The notes under the pieces: model-generated
What the model was told of the DNA's origin: nothing
Seen by the model: only the letters and a program-made list of their open reading frames with translations
Database searches by the model: none
Translations under genes and position numbers: made by a program
Shown here: piece after piece, positions 31,177 through 38,523 of the stretch
Layout: each line of letters begins with the position of its first letter
Position numbering within the stretch: the stretch's first letter is position 1
IMG/VR virus record: IMGVR_UViG_3300022743_000011
Coordinates: 1 to 38,523 of that record
Strand: one strand, 5' to 3'
From: a virus
DNA: 38,523 bases

Positions 31177-32200
31177 GTCTAAACGGGGTGAACCTAGCGC
31201 CGCCGCTTCGCTAATAGCTGCATTGAAGTTTATTAGCGTAACGCAAAAGAAAGCCGGAACCATTGGGCAACAACATTGCATGATTTCCGGCCATTGGGCC
31301 GCAGCTTCCAACGGCATTATTACGGCGGCTTGCCCCGTTGAAGAAGATTTAACCGCCTGCCCGCATACGCTTCAATTCGTTGAAGCCTTGTTGAAATGTG
31401 GGGAAGAACTGAATATTACGCAGCTTTCGGCAAATACTGTTTCGGTAAAGTCGGGCGTATTCAAGGCGCTAATTCCTTGCGTAGATTTTGCCGAACTTAA
31501 TATAAGCGGCCCGGATGAACGCATTGCGGCAATTGATGATCGGGTTAAACTGGCCTTCGAAGCCGTGTCTATGCTGGCTACAGACGGCGCGCAGCAAGCG
31601 CACTTTGCCGGGGTGCTGCTACAGGCCGGAAGCGCCGTAGCGACCAACGGCGCGGGCTTGTTGGAGTATTGGCACGGCCTAGACTTGCCGCCCGGCCTGT
31701 TGATCCCCAAGGCTTCGGCGGTAGCCATCGCCAAGGCCGGTAAGCCGCTTGCAGGCTTTGGCTATTCGCCTTCTTCGGCAACGTTTTACTTTGAAGACAA
31801 TTCATTTATTAAAACGCAACTTTTCAACGAACGCTTCCCGAACTATCAACCAATTTTTCCGGCAGATTGCAACCCTTGGCCTTTGCCCGAAGGTTTCTTT
31901 ACTGCGGTTCATGCAATTGAAAACTTTAGCCGAAACGGCGTTGTTTATTTTGATGAAAACGTTGTTTCTTCGCATGAACAAGAAACGCAAGCTTCAACTT
32001 ATCAGGTTGAAGGATTGCCGCAAGGTATGGCGTTTAATTCGAAATATCTTACAATGCTTGAACATGCTTTTAACAAAGCCGAATTTCGTAAAGACGAAAA
32101 CCGCGTTATCTTTTTCAACGAAAATATGCGCGGGGCTTTAATGGGGGTTGATTTAAAGCATGAAGTATCGTACAATAGCGAAGACGATATTCCGTTTTAG
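31151..32200 (+). CDS. Sliding-clamp-like protein with DDIPF tip, 349 aa
   Basis: ATG at 31151 (MATMTRARKS) has GGAAAGG seven bases upstream. It shows the repeated beta-alpha-beta pattern of DNA polymerase III beta/clamp-like proteins, with NRVIFFNENMRGALMGV near the end. It terminates in NSEDDIPF, the same acidic tip that bacterial SSBs use to recruit partners. It probably tethers the polymerase and may dock host SSB-interacting proteins. The GAG Glu codon at 31664 is in this gene. Confidence 0.7.
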   Translation: MATMTRARKSKRGEPSAAASLIAALKFISVTQKKAGTIGQQHCMISGHWAAASNGIITAACPVEEDLTACPHTLQFVEALLKCGEELNITQLSANTVSVKSGVFKALIPCVDFAELNISGPDERIAAIDDRVKLAFEAVSMLATDGAQQAHFAGVLLQAGSAVATNGAGLLEYWHGLDLPPGLLIPKASAVAIAKAGKPLAGFGYSPSSATFYFEDNSFIKTQLFNERFPNYQPIFPADCNPWPLPEGFFTAVHAIENFSRNGVVYFDENVVSSHEQETQASTYQVEGLPQGMAFNSKYLTMLEHAFNKAEFRKDENRVIFFNENMRGALMGVDLKHEVSYNSEDDIPF

Positions 32201-32208
32201 GCCAAACC

Positions 32209-34245
32209 ATGAAAGCATATACAGACGCAAACGGGTTTGTAACAACACAAAAGCCGAAGGTTTCTAAATCTTCGCTTGCCGTGCTGCAACGTTCTATCAA
32301 GCCTGTAGATTGGTTTTCTGACGAAGAACTAATGCAAGTGCCAGCGGGCGAAGTTTTCGTTTTCGATACGGAATGCTACGTTAATTTTTGGTACGCAGCT
32401 TTTAAGCATTTGAAAAGCGGCAAAGTTGTTGCATTCGAACAATCGCCGGATCATCAAATAAATACAACTAAGCTTCTTTGGATGCTTTGGCGCTTTTGTC
32501 TTGTCGGATTTAATAGCCGAAACTATGATATGCCAATGATTGCACTTGCGGTAAAGGGTGCAAGTTGCGAACAGCTTAAAGAAGCTTCGGATTTCATCAT
32601 TAAAGAAAACAATACACCGTTTGCATTCGAAAAGAAATACGGCGTAAAAATCGGCAATTTTAATCACATTGACTTGATTGAAGTTGCACCGCTTCAAGGT
32701 TCTTTGAAGCTGTATGCCGGGCGTTTGCACTGCGAACGAATGCAGGATTTGCCTTTTGCCGAAGATCATGTTTTGACGGCAGAAGACGCGGCTATTATTC
32801 GCCCGTATTGCGCTAACGATTTGGCTAATACCGAACTTCTGTTTAACGAACTCGCGCCGGAAGTTAAACTTCGCGTTGAAATGTCGCAAGAATACGGAAT
32901 TGACTTGCGCAGCAAATCTGATGCACAAGTTGCGGAAGCCGTGATTAATAGCGAACTGCAAAAAGTTCTAGGCTATTATCCAAAGAAGCCCACAATAGCC
33001 GAAGGCACCATTCTTCAATATAACGTTCCGCCGTTCATTTCCTACCGTTCGCAACAGCTAAACGACATGCTAGAAATTGTCAAAGCTGCGCGGTTTGAAC
33101 TAGACGGCCTTGGATCGCCAATAATGCCGAAGGCGCTTGAAAAGCTAACAGTAAAGCTTGGCAACAGCGTTTATAAGCTTGGTATGGGCGGTTTGCATTC
33201 AAACGAAAAGCAAACCGGGCACGTTGCTACAGACGAAATTATTATTGCAGATAATGACGTTGAATCGTTCTATCCGCGAATCATCCTAAATCAAAGGTTG
33301 TTTCCGCCGCACCTTGGCGAAGCCTTCCTTACAGTTTATGAAAACATTGTTAATACGCGGATTCATGCAAAGGCGCAAGCCGCCAAAGCTAAGAAGGCTG
33401 GCGACAAAGAAGCCGCTAAGAAATGGAAGACAATTGCCGATAGCTTGAAAATTACCATTAACGGAAGCTTCGGCAAACTTGGCAACAAGTATTCAACACT
33501 TTACGCGCCGCAACTTATGCTTCAAGTAACAATTACCGGGCAACTTGTTTTGTTGATGCTAATTGAAATGCTGGATAGTGTGGGCATTGATGTTATTAGC
33601 GGCAACACTGACGGTATTGTTAGCAAGTATCACAAGAACCGGCATAACGAAGTTCGCGCAATAATTGCAGAATGGGAACGCATTACCAATTTCAAGACGG
33701 AAGAAACGCGCTACACCGCAGTTTATAGCCGCGATGTTAATACATACATTGCAGTTAAAGAAGATGGCGGCGACAACGAAGCGCGCTTTTTGGATGAACG
33801 TTTAGGGTGTAAAACCAAAGGCGCTTTTTCCGAACGTGGTTCCGCATTAAATAGCATTCTTTCTAAGAACCCTGAAACGCTGATTTGTATTGATGCGGTT
33901 TTGGAATTTATAAAGAACGGTACGCCGCTTGAAAAGACTGTGAAAGAATGCCGCGATATTCGGCGCTTTGTTGCAGTGAAGAACGTTAAAGGCGGGGGCG
34001 AAAAACAGGGGGTTTATCTTGGCAAAGTTGTTCGTTGGTATTATCCAAAAGGTGAAGCCGGGTATATTTCCTACGTTATTAGCGGAAACAAAGTAGGTAA
34101 AACAGACGGCGCGCGCCCGCTAATGGATTTGCCCGAACAATTCCCCGAAGATATAAACTATGATTGGTATATAGCCGAAGCAAAAGAAATGCTTTATGAT
34201 TGCGGAAGGCTAGTTAAAGCCAAAACCGGAACCCTGTTCTTCTAA
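32209..34245 (+). CDS. Family B DNA polymerase with 3'-5' exonuclease, 678 aa
   Basis: Exonuclease: VFVFDTECYVNFW near residue 50, FNSRNYDMP near 103 and the CANDLANTELL segment near 207. Polymerase: motif A DNDVESFYPRII near 343, motif B SLKITINGSFGKLG near 418, motif C SGNTDGIV near 465. In motif C the usual DTD is NTD, keeping the second Asp; this variant appears in several phage polymerases. At 678 residues it is short for family B. The clamp-like gene and SF2 helicase lie just upstream. Confidence 0.85.
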   Translation: MKAYTDANGFVTTQKPKVSKSSLAVLQRSIKPVDWFSDEELMQVPAGEVFVFDTECYVNFWYAAFKHLKSGKVVAFEQSPDHQINTTKLLWMLWRFCLVGFNSRNYDMPMIALAVKGASCEQLKEASDFIIKENNTPFAFEKKYGVKIGNFNHIDLIEVAPLQGSLKLYAGRLHCERMQDLPFAEDHVLTAEDAAIIRPYCANDLANTELLFNELAPEVKLRVEMSQEYGIDLRSKSDAQVAEAVINSELQKVLGYYPKKPTIAEGTILQYNVPPFISYRSQQLNDMLEIVKAARFELDGLGSPIMPKALEKLTVKLGNSVYKLGMGGLHSNEKQTGHVATDEIIIADNDVESFYPRIILNQRLFPPHLGEAFLTVYENIVNTRIHAKAQAAKAKKAGDKEAAKKWKTIADSLKITINGSFGKLGNKYSTLYAPQLMLQVTITGQLVLLMLIEMLDSVGIDVISGNTDGIVSKYHKNRHNEVRAIIAEWERITNFKTEETRYTAVYSRDVNTYIAVKEDGGDNEARFLDERLGCKTKGAFSERGSALNSILSKNPETLICIDAVLEFIKNGTPLEKTVKECRDIRRFVAVKNVKGGGEKQGVYLGKVVRWYYPKGEAGYISYVISGNKVGKTDGARPLMDLPEQFPEDINYDWYIAEAKEMLYDCGRLVKAKTGTLFF

Positions 34246-34280
34246 AGAAAAACCCCGCTTCGGCGGGGTTTATTTTATGC
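34246..34280. terminator. Bidirectional terminator between convergent operons
   Basis: AACCCCGC, TTCG, GCGGGGTT (34251-34270), with T-rich sequence right and A-rich sequence left, works for both the polymerase operon (+) and the tailspike operon (-). Confidence 0.9.
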
Positions 34281-34288
34281 AGTTACTT

Positions 34289-36262
34289 TTAAACAGGTGC
34301 AACGCGGTTATTAATGAATTCTGTTGCGTCTTGCAACGTATCAAATTCAACCAGTGCAAACGCAGCCATTCTAATAGTAGCTGTAGCCGCGCCGCCTGTC
34401 AGATACATATAAGCCGAATTCGGCAAACCGCCAGCGCCTACGGTATCGCATAAACCGCCGATAGTTGTCCATTTGGTTTGATCCAAAGGCACCGAAGAAA
34501 CAAGCGAAGTATTATAGACAATTCCGAAATTTGCAGAAGTACCGGCAACAATTCTATAAGTAAAGAACCATGCGTAATATTTATTTGCGCTGATATTAAA
34601 ACTTCCGCCGTTTGGAAATTCAGATTCACCGGGATTTATAACCAAGTCTTGAACTGTAACTTGACCGTTTAAAACACCTTCCGTAGCGTTTGTAGAATTT
34701 CGGCTAACCGTTCCGACAAATAAAACAGGTGCGCCGAAATAATCATTTCGCAATATATTAAAAGGCGAAACTTTGGCTTGAATTAAACGATGTGGAATTT
34801 TAGTCCATGACGAATAATTGCCCGCTGGCCGTTTCATACGCTTAATACTGCGCACCATTCCGACAAAGTTTTTACCGCTATCCATAATGGCATCATCATG
34901 GAAACACGTAGAAGCGGAATCCATACTTAACGTCATAAAATCAAGCTGGCAATTTAAAGTAGAAAGCGAAGAACCAATTAATTGCACCGGCCCCATTGTC
35001 GTATCTTCAACGCGAATATGCGGCGTATTGGCTGCATAGATATGTTTTGGCGTATATACAACCGAATCAATTGTTACATTAGCCGCAGTGCAATTAGCTT
35101 CATTCCAAGTATTTTTAATAAGGAAGCCTTCGCCAAGTGATGTATCATTGAAGTTTTTAATGAAAAACAACATGCCGGGGTTGCCTTCCATAATATTATC
35201 TTCAAAGACAATTTGCCCGGTTCCAGTTTGCGGCGAATCGACATAGCAAACGGCCAATTGTGCCGAATCTAAATGACATTCTTTAACAAACAAGCAACCG
35301 CCGTGCATTAGCGGGCCAGTTGTGCCCTTTTGCCAAAGATGGAAATTGGCATTTGAAAAATAGCAATTTTGAAAATAAACGCCAATGTTTCCATAAAGAC
35401 GCGCAACGCATTTATCAAGATCAACGAATTTAACATTCTTGAAAATGACACGCCCCGCGAATTCATCGTTCGTTGCATAAGCCGAATGCCCGAATTGAAC
35501 GCCTATTTTTGTTCGTGTTCCACTATCGCCAGCCAAAGTTAAATCTTCAACTTTGCAATAATCCCAACTGGAATTAGAACCGTAAATAATTGGCGATGCG
35601 GCAGGCGCATAAGATTTAATAATTGTTTTACCCAAGCCCGCGCCTTTAAAGTTAATTCGCGCGCCGCCTAAATCAACGTTAAATGCAAACGTTCCTTCCG
35701 GCAATTCGATAGTTCCGAACGAACCTAATTTAGCAACCGCAGCTTGAATAGCAGCGTTCGAAGACGAAGCGCCGGTAGGATCGCAACCGGCAAAATCTGT
35801 AATGCTAACCCGTTCGCGGCATTTGTCTTGAAGGCTGCGCATGATTGCACCGGCCCCGGCTTGGATGAAGCCCACAATAGACGAACCGGCAGAAGAAACA
35901 ATGTAATCAATGAAGCCTTGAACGGTTGTCCATAAGCCACCGCCGCCCGAAGCGTTAATAACGGAAGCGTCATTATCTACCGTGGGCTTATAGAAAATAA
36001 GATTGCCGTTTTTATCCCGCGCAGTTACGGAATAAAGATTTGCCGAAATATAAATATCGCTAACGTTGCCATCGCGCGTAGGATAGCCGTTTTGAACTTT
36101 GATCGGTTGCGCGGCAGGTTGCGTACCGGCAGAATCCCAATAAACCGTAATTGGGTTAGTTTCAGGATTTAAATTCGGCGTTCCGAAATACAAATTGCCG
36201 TTGTTTAACGGATTTCCCGAAAGATCGTTAATTTGAACGAAGGGTTGTTTAACTTGTTGCAT
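34289..36262 (-). CDS. Tailspike, P22-type head-binding domain with beta-helix, 657 aa
   Basis: ATG at 36262 (MQQVKQPFVQINDLSGNPLN) follows AAAGGAAG. Residues about 1-110 match the P22 tailspike head-binding domain (GNLYFGTPNLNPETNPITVY, then WDSAGTQPAAQPIKVQNGYP). The middle (about 180-520) is a parallel beta-helix-like body (ITDFAGCDPTG, then repeats such as VRIFKNVKFVDLD). P22 gp9 is 667 residues. It binds and usually cleaves the host surface polysaccharide, so it fixes host range. It is the last gene of the virion operon. Confidence 0.85.
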   Translation of the reverse strand: MQQVKQPFVQINDLSGNPLNNGNLYFGTPNLNPETNPITVYWDSAGTQPAAQPIKVQNGYPTRDGNVSDIYISANLYSVTARDKNGNLIFYKPTVDNDASVINASGGGGLWTTVQGFIDYIVSSAGSSIVGFIQAGAGAIMRSLQDKCRERVSITDFAGCDPTGASSSNAAIQAAVAKLGSFGTIELPEGTFAFNVDLGGARINFKGAGLGKTIIKSYAPAASPIIYGSNSSWDYCKVEDLTLAGDSGTRTKIGVQFGHSAYATNDEFAGRVIFKNVKFVDLDKCVARLYGNIGVYFQNCYFSNANFHLWQKGTTGPLMHGGCLFVKECHLDSAQLAVCYVDSPQTGTGQIVFEDNIMEGNPGMLFFIKNFNDTSLGEGFLIKNTWNEANCTAANVTIDSVVYTPKHIYAANTPHIRVEDTTMGPVQLIGSSLSTLNCQLDFMTLSMDSASTCFHDDAIMDSGKNFVGMVRSIKRMKRPAGNYSSWTKIPHRLIQAKVSPFNILRNDYFGAPVLFVGTVSRNSTNATEGVLNGQVTVQDLVINPGESEFPNGGSFNISANKYYAWFFTYRIVAGTSANFGIVYNTSLVSSVPLDQTKWTTIGGLCDTVGAGGLPNSAYMYLTGGAATATIRMAAFALVEFDTLQDATEFINNRVAPV

Positions 36263-36272
36263 AGTGCTTCCT

Positions 36273-38523
36273 TTACTTTCCGTTAGATTGGCGTTGATTT
36301 GCCGAACTTGCTTCGATTGCTTGAAGAATCCACCGTTCCCGATTAGACATTTCTTTAGGATTGCCAACAGCCCTAGCGAACTTCGTAAAAGGCTTCGAAT
36401 AAGCAAGTTTAAGCGCAGCTTTTTTAGTTTCACCTTTGGCAACCTGTTTAACAGTTTCAGCGAATTCCGGCGAAGAAATTAAAGCATCGGCGGCTTTTAA
36501 TGCGCTTGGCTTTCCTTTCGTCAGTGCCGAAGCAATGCTAGCAGAAATACCGGCCCCCGGCATACCTAGCGGCGTAGTAACGGCTTCAACTGCGGCACCG
36601 GCTACGGAACGTTTTGCCAAACTGTAGATATTGCCTAAAAGCGAATCCGCGCCTTTAAGTTCATCCGTAACAGCTTGAATGCGCCCGGTAGTAATTCGTT
36701 CTTTACTTGCTTGGCTAATGCCCTTTGCAACGCGGTACAAATCGCTAAGTTGTTTGCGGGCTGCGGGCGGAAGATTTGACATTAAAGCCGTATAGGCTTG
36801 TTTGTTTTTCAATAAACCTTCGTACCATTTAGCGTAAGAAGTAAAATTGATAGTTCCGTTGCGCGCATTCTTACCAAACGCCGTAGCTAATCCGCTAGCT
36901 ACGGTTTCTTGCCGCATGTTTTCAGGAATTAACTTTACAAGGTTTATAAACTTCGAAGTATCGCCGCTAGGCAGTGACTTAACAGCCCCGCTAAGATTGC
37001 CCACAATAGAGCCATCAATATTCTTCCCAAACAACGAAACAAGATCATCTTCCAAACCCTTTCGAACGGCAACGGCCTTTTGCGCAGAATCAAAAACAGT
37101 TTCCGCGCCGTGTTGCGCAACAACTGCGCGTTGATCGACTTTCAATTGCGATTCAAGACGCTTAATCAAACCTGAATCGGCATCTTTAAACGGCCCTTGG
37201 GCTTTGATGCGCGCCGCCGTCAAATCGCGCCGAACGTCATCTAGCAGAGCGTAAGAAGGTTGCTTGTATCCGGTAATAGCGCCTTCGGCATCGGTAATAG
37301 GTTTAGGCGAAAGCTTCGATTGAATCATGCGTTCAACAGAAGAAAGGTTTTGCTTACCGCCCAAATCTTCCACGCGTTGTTCAATAAACTTCAAAACAGT
37401 AGGCGCGGGCGCTTCGGCCTTTGCCGGGATCATTTCGCGCAATTGGCCGTAAAGCTTGTTTGCCTGTTGTTCAAGCTGTTGTTGCGTAGCTTGCAAACCT
37501 TGCTTAATTCCTTGGCTAACTTGCGCCAAATCATGCGAACCGCCAATTTCCGTAATTAAATCATCGGCACGTTTAGCAACTTGCGAAAGCCCTTGCATTT
37601 CTGCGGCCCGCGCTTCGCTACCCGGAATAGATTTAACGGCTTGTGCCAATTCGCGGTAAGCCTGATTTGTCGTTACATGGTCAGCTTGCAAATAATCTTG
37701 AATGCCCAAACGTTCGGCAGCTTGCACCGTCTTTGCATTCGGTGCGGCCTGTTCGGCTAAAACTTGCGTTGCCTTTTTTGAACCTAAGCCACCTTCGGCG
37801 GCAGTTTTCGCAGTTGCGGCCAAGTCTTGCGCCGTCATTTGTTCCACCGGGGCCGCAGCGCGGGCAACGGCAGGCGCAGCCGGTTCAACAGCAGCCGCAG
37901 GCGGGGCCATTTCCGGGGCTACAGGGCGCGCAGACGCAGCGGCAGGGGCTACCCTTTCGCCAGCAGCCATAGCGCCCGCATCGGCTGCGGCAGGGGCCGT
38001 TCCGGGCATGATGCGTTGAACCGCAGCCTTAACCGGATTGGCAACGGCTGTAGCAACGCGCCGGGTTGCGTTCAATACAGGCGGCACGATAGCGGCAGTA
38101 AGCCCGGCAATTGCTACTTCCTTTGGATCAAATGAACCGCCCGTTGCGGCTTGCGTACCTTCAATAACAGCTTGCGTACCGGCTGCGCCTGCAACCATGC
38201 CCGGCAAAGTTGCGGCACGGCCAGCCGGGGTAAATGCGGCAATTGCACCGCCAGCGCGCGGAATGTCCGACACTTGAAAGCCGGGCTTAATTGCGTATTC
38301 CTTGCCATCCATTGACGATTTAAGAACGAAGTTGCCTTTTTCGTCTTGCCGAACTTGAACGCCCGGATAGTTGGCTTGAATGATTTGCACGGTTTCTTGT
38401 GGGCTACTAAGCATAGTGCCCAAGCCAGTTTTAAAACCAGCAATTGACAAATCATTAAGTTCCGGCATACCGGCCCAATCCGGTAAAGCTTGCGTTGTCG
38501 CTGTTTGTCGGTGTTCGCCGGTA
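36273..38523 (-). CDS. Ejection protein with transglycosylase domain, C-terminal part (continues from position 1)
   Basis: This is the C-terminal 700-odd residues of the split 965-residue protein; bases 38397-38523 duplicate 1-127. The segment has a Gly/Ala-rich stretch, a long Ala/Pro-rich linker (about 38,030-37,830), and helical, probably coiled-coil regions rich in Gln, Ala and Glu. This fits a large internal virion protein that unfolds through the portal. An internal ATG at 38468 gives an apparently separate 731-residue frame, but it is the middle of the gene. The tailspike starts 10 bases downstream, so the two share a transcript. P22 gp16 is about 609 residues, so this is a longer relative or analogue with the enzyme domain fused on. 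Residual GAG words occur at 37009 and 37247. Confidence 0.8.
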   Translation of the reverse strand, partial: TGEHRQTATTQALPDWAGMPELNDLSIAGFKTGLGTMLSSPQETVQIIQANYPGVQVRQDEKGNFVLKSSMDGKEYAIKPGFQVSDIPRAGGAIAAFTPAGRAATLPGMVAGAAGTQAVIEGTQAATGGSFDPKEVAIAGLTAAIVPPVLNATRRVATAVANPVKAAVQRIMPGTAPAAADAGAMAAGERVAPAAASARPVAPEMAPPAAAVEPAAPAVARAAAPVEQMTAQDLAATAKTAAEGGLGSKKATQVLAEQAAPNAKTVQAAERLGIQDYLQADHVTTNQAYRELAQAVKSIPGSEARAAEMQGLSQVAKRADDLITEIGGSHDLAQVSQGIKQGLQATQQQLEQQANKLYGQLREMIPAKAEAPAPTVLKFIEQRVEDLGGKQNLSSVERMIQSKLSPKPITDAEGAITGYKQPSYALLDDVRRDLTAARIKAQGPFKDADSGLIKRLESQLKVDQRAVVAQHGAETVFDSAQKAVAVRKGLEDDLVSLFGKNIDGSIVGNLSGAVKSLPSGDTSKFINLVKLIPENMRQETVASGLATAFGKNARNGTINFTSYAKWYEGLLKNKQAYTALMSNLPPAARKQLSDLYRVAKGISQASKERITTGRIQAVTDELKGADSLLGNIYSLAKRSVAGAAVEAVTTPLGMPGAGISASIASALTKGKPSALKAADALISSPEFAETVKQVAKGETKKAALKLAYSKPFTKFARAVGNPKEMSNRERWILQAIEASSANQRQSNGK
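38397..38523. repeat. 127-bp terminal direct repeat, right copy
   Basis: Identical to bases 1-127. On the circle only one copy exists, within the gene for the large ejection protein. Confidence 0.95.

Larger units (their letters stand above)
930..38403. repeat. Dispersed motif family GCCCACAA(TAG), 23 sites
   Basis: GCCCACA on the + strand begins at 930, 3683, 6262, 8671, 11219, 12472, 15088, 17203, 19760, 22307, 25500, 27369, 29136, 32988, 35870, 36999. Reverse orientation (TGTGGGC) begins near 2, 2367, 7065, 9839, 14839, 21566, 33579. Sixteen continue as GCCCACAA; five match GCCCACAATAG (15088, 29136, 32988, 35870, 36999). Sites lie in every reading frame and in intergenic DNA, so selection acts on DNA, not protein. 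Confidence 0.85.

Noticed and set aside
23762-34245. Lysogeny module
   Set aside because: No integrase, excisionase or attachment core was seen; the HTH protein alone is not enough.
38397-38468. Separate 731-residue gene beginning at 38468
   Set aside because: Joining the ends shows the frame is the interior of the 965-residue ejection protein.

Overview
The window is a complete or near-complete genome of a tailed phage with a P22-like virion module. It was assembled as one circular contig and opened inside a gene. Bases 1-127 and 38397-38523 are identical, so the unique length is about 38,396 bp, and the ejection-protein gene is split: 774 down to 1, continuing from 38396 down to 36273. The coat, portal, scaffold, tail accessory (gp4, gp10), tailspike head-binding and ejection-protein genes are of P22 type and lengths, so the particle is probably a short-tailed podovirus. 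The Rz/Rz1 lysis pair and the sigma70-like promoters point to a Gram-negative host, probably a proteobacterium. I see no RNA polymerase and no integrase.

Layout. (a) 36,273-38,396 and 1-16,088, minus strand: ejection proteins, a cupin-SET protein, tail genes, coat, scaffold, portal, terminase, then the lysis cassette (Rz/Rz1, endolysin, holin, a second membrane protein). The tailspike (34,289-36,262) is the last gene of this arm on the circle. (b) 16,203-20,477, minus strand: small accessory and metabolic genes (dCMP deaminase, VRR-NUC nuclease, a C4 zinc finger protein, unknowns) with several close-to-consensus sigma70 promoters. (c) 20,478-20,876: AT-rich gene-free region, the best replication-origin candidate. 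(d) 20,877-23,622, minus strand: primase/helicase and a small HTH regulator. (e) 23,623-23,761: divergent control region with inverted repeats. (f) 23,762-34,245, plus strand: MazG-like protein, pentapeptide-repeat protein, ThyX, Sak4-like ATPase, tRNA-Leu(UAA), SSB-like protein, zinc-finger protein, Cas4/RecB-like nuclease, SF2 helicase, beta-clamp-like protein, family B DNA polymerase. It ends in a bidirectional terminator facing the tailspike gene.

How the genes fit together. ThyX, dCMP deaminase and the MazG-like protein suit dTTP supply and nucleotide-pool control. Primase/helicase, polymerase, clamp, SSB-like protein, Sak4-like ATPase, Cas4-like nuclease and SF2 helicase form a largely self-sufficient replication and recombination set.

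Two genome-wide nucleotide signals stand out, and no feature explains them. First, the trinucleotide GAG/CTC is almost absent: I count 27 on both strands where about 1,200 are expected. Glu is encoded almost only by GAA, Leu almost never by CTC, and Shine-Dalgarno sites are rebuilt without GGAG. Second, GCCCACAA, often extended to GCCCACAATAG, recurs about every 1.7 kb in all frames and both orientations: 16 exact 8-mers against about 1.2 expected. These are the strongest candidates for undescribed biology here.
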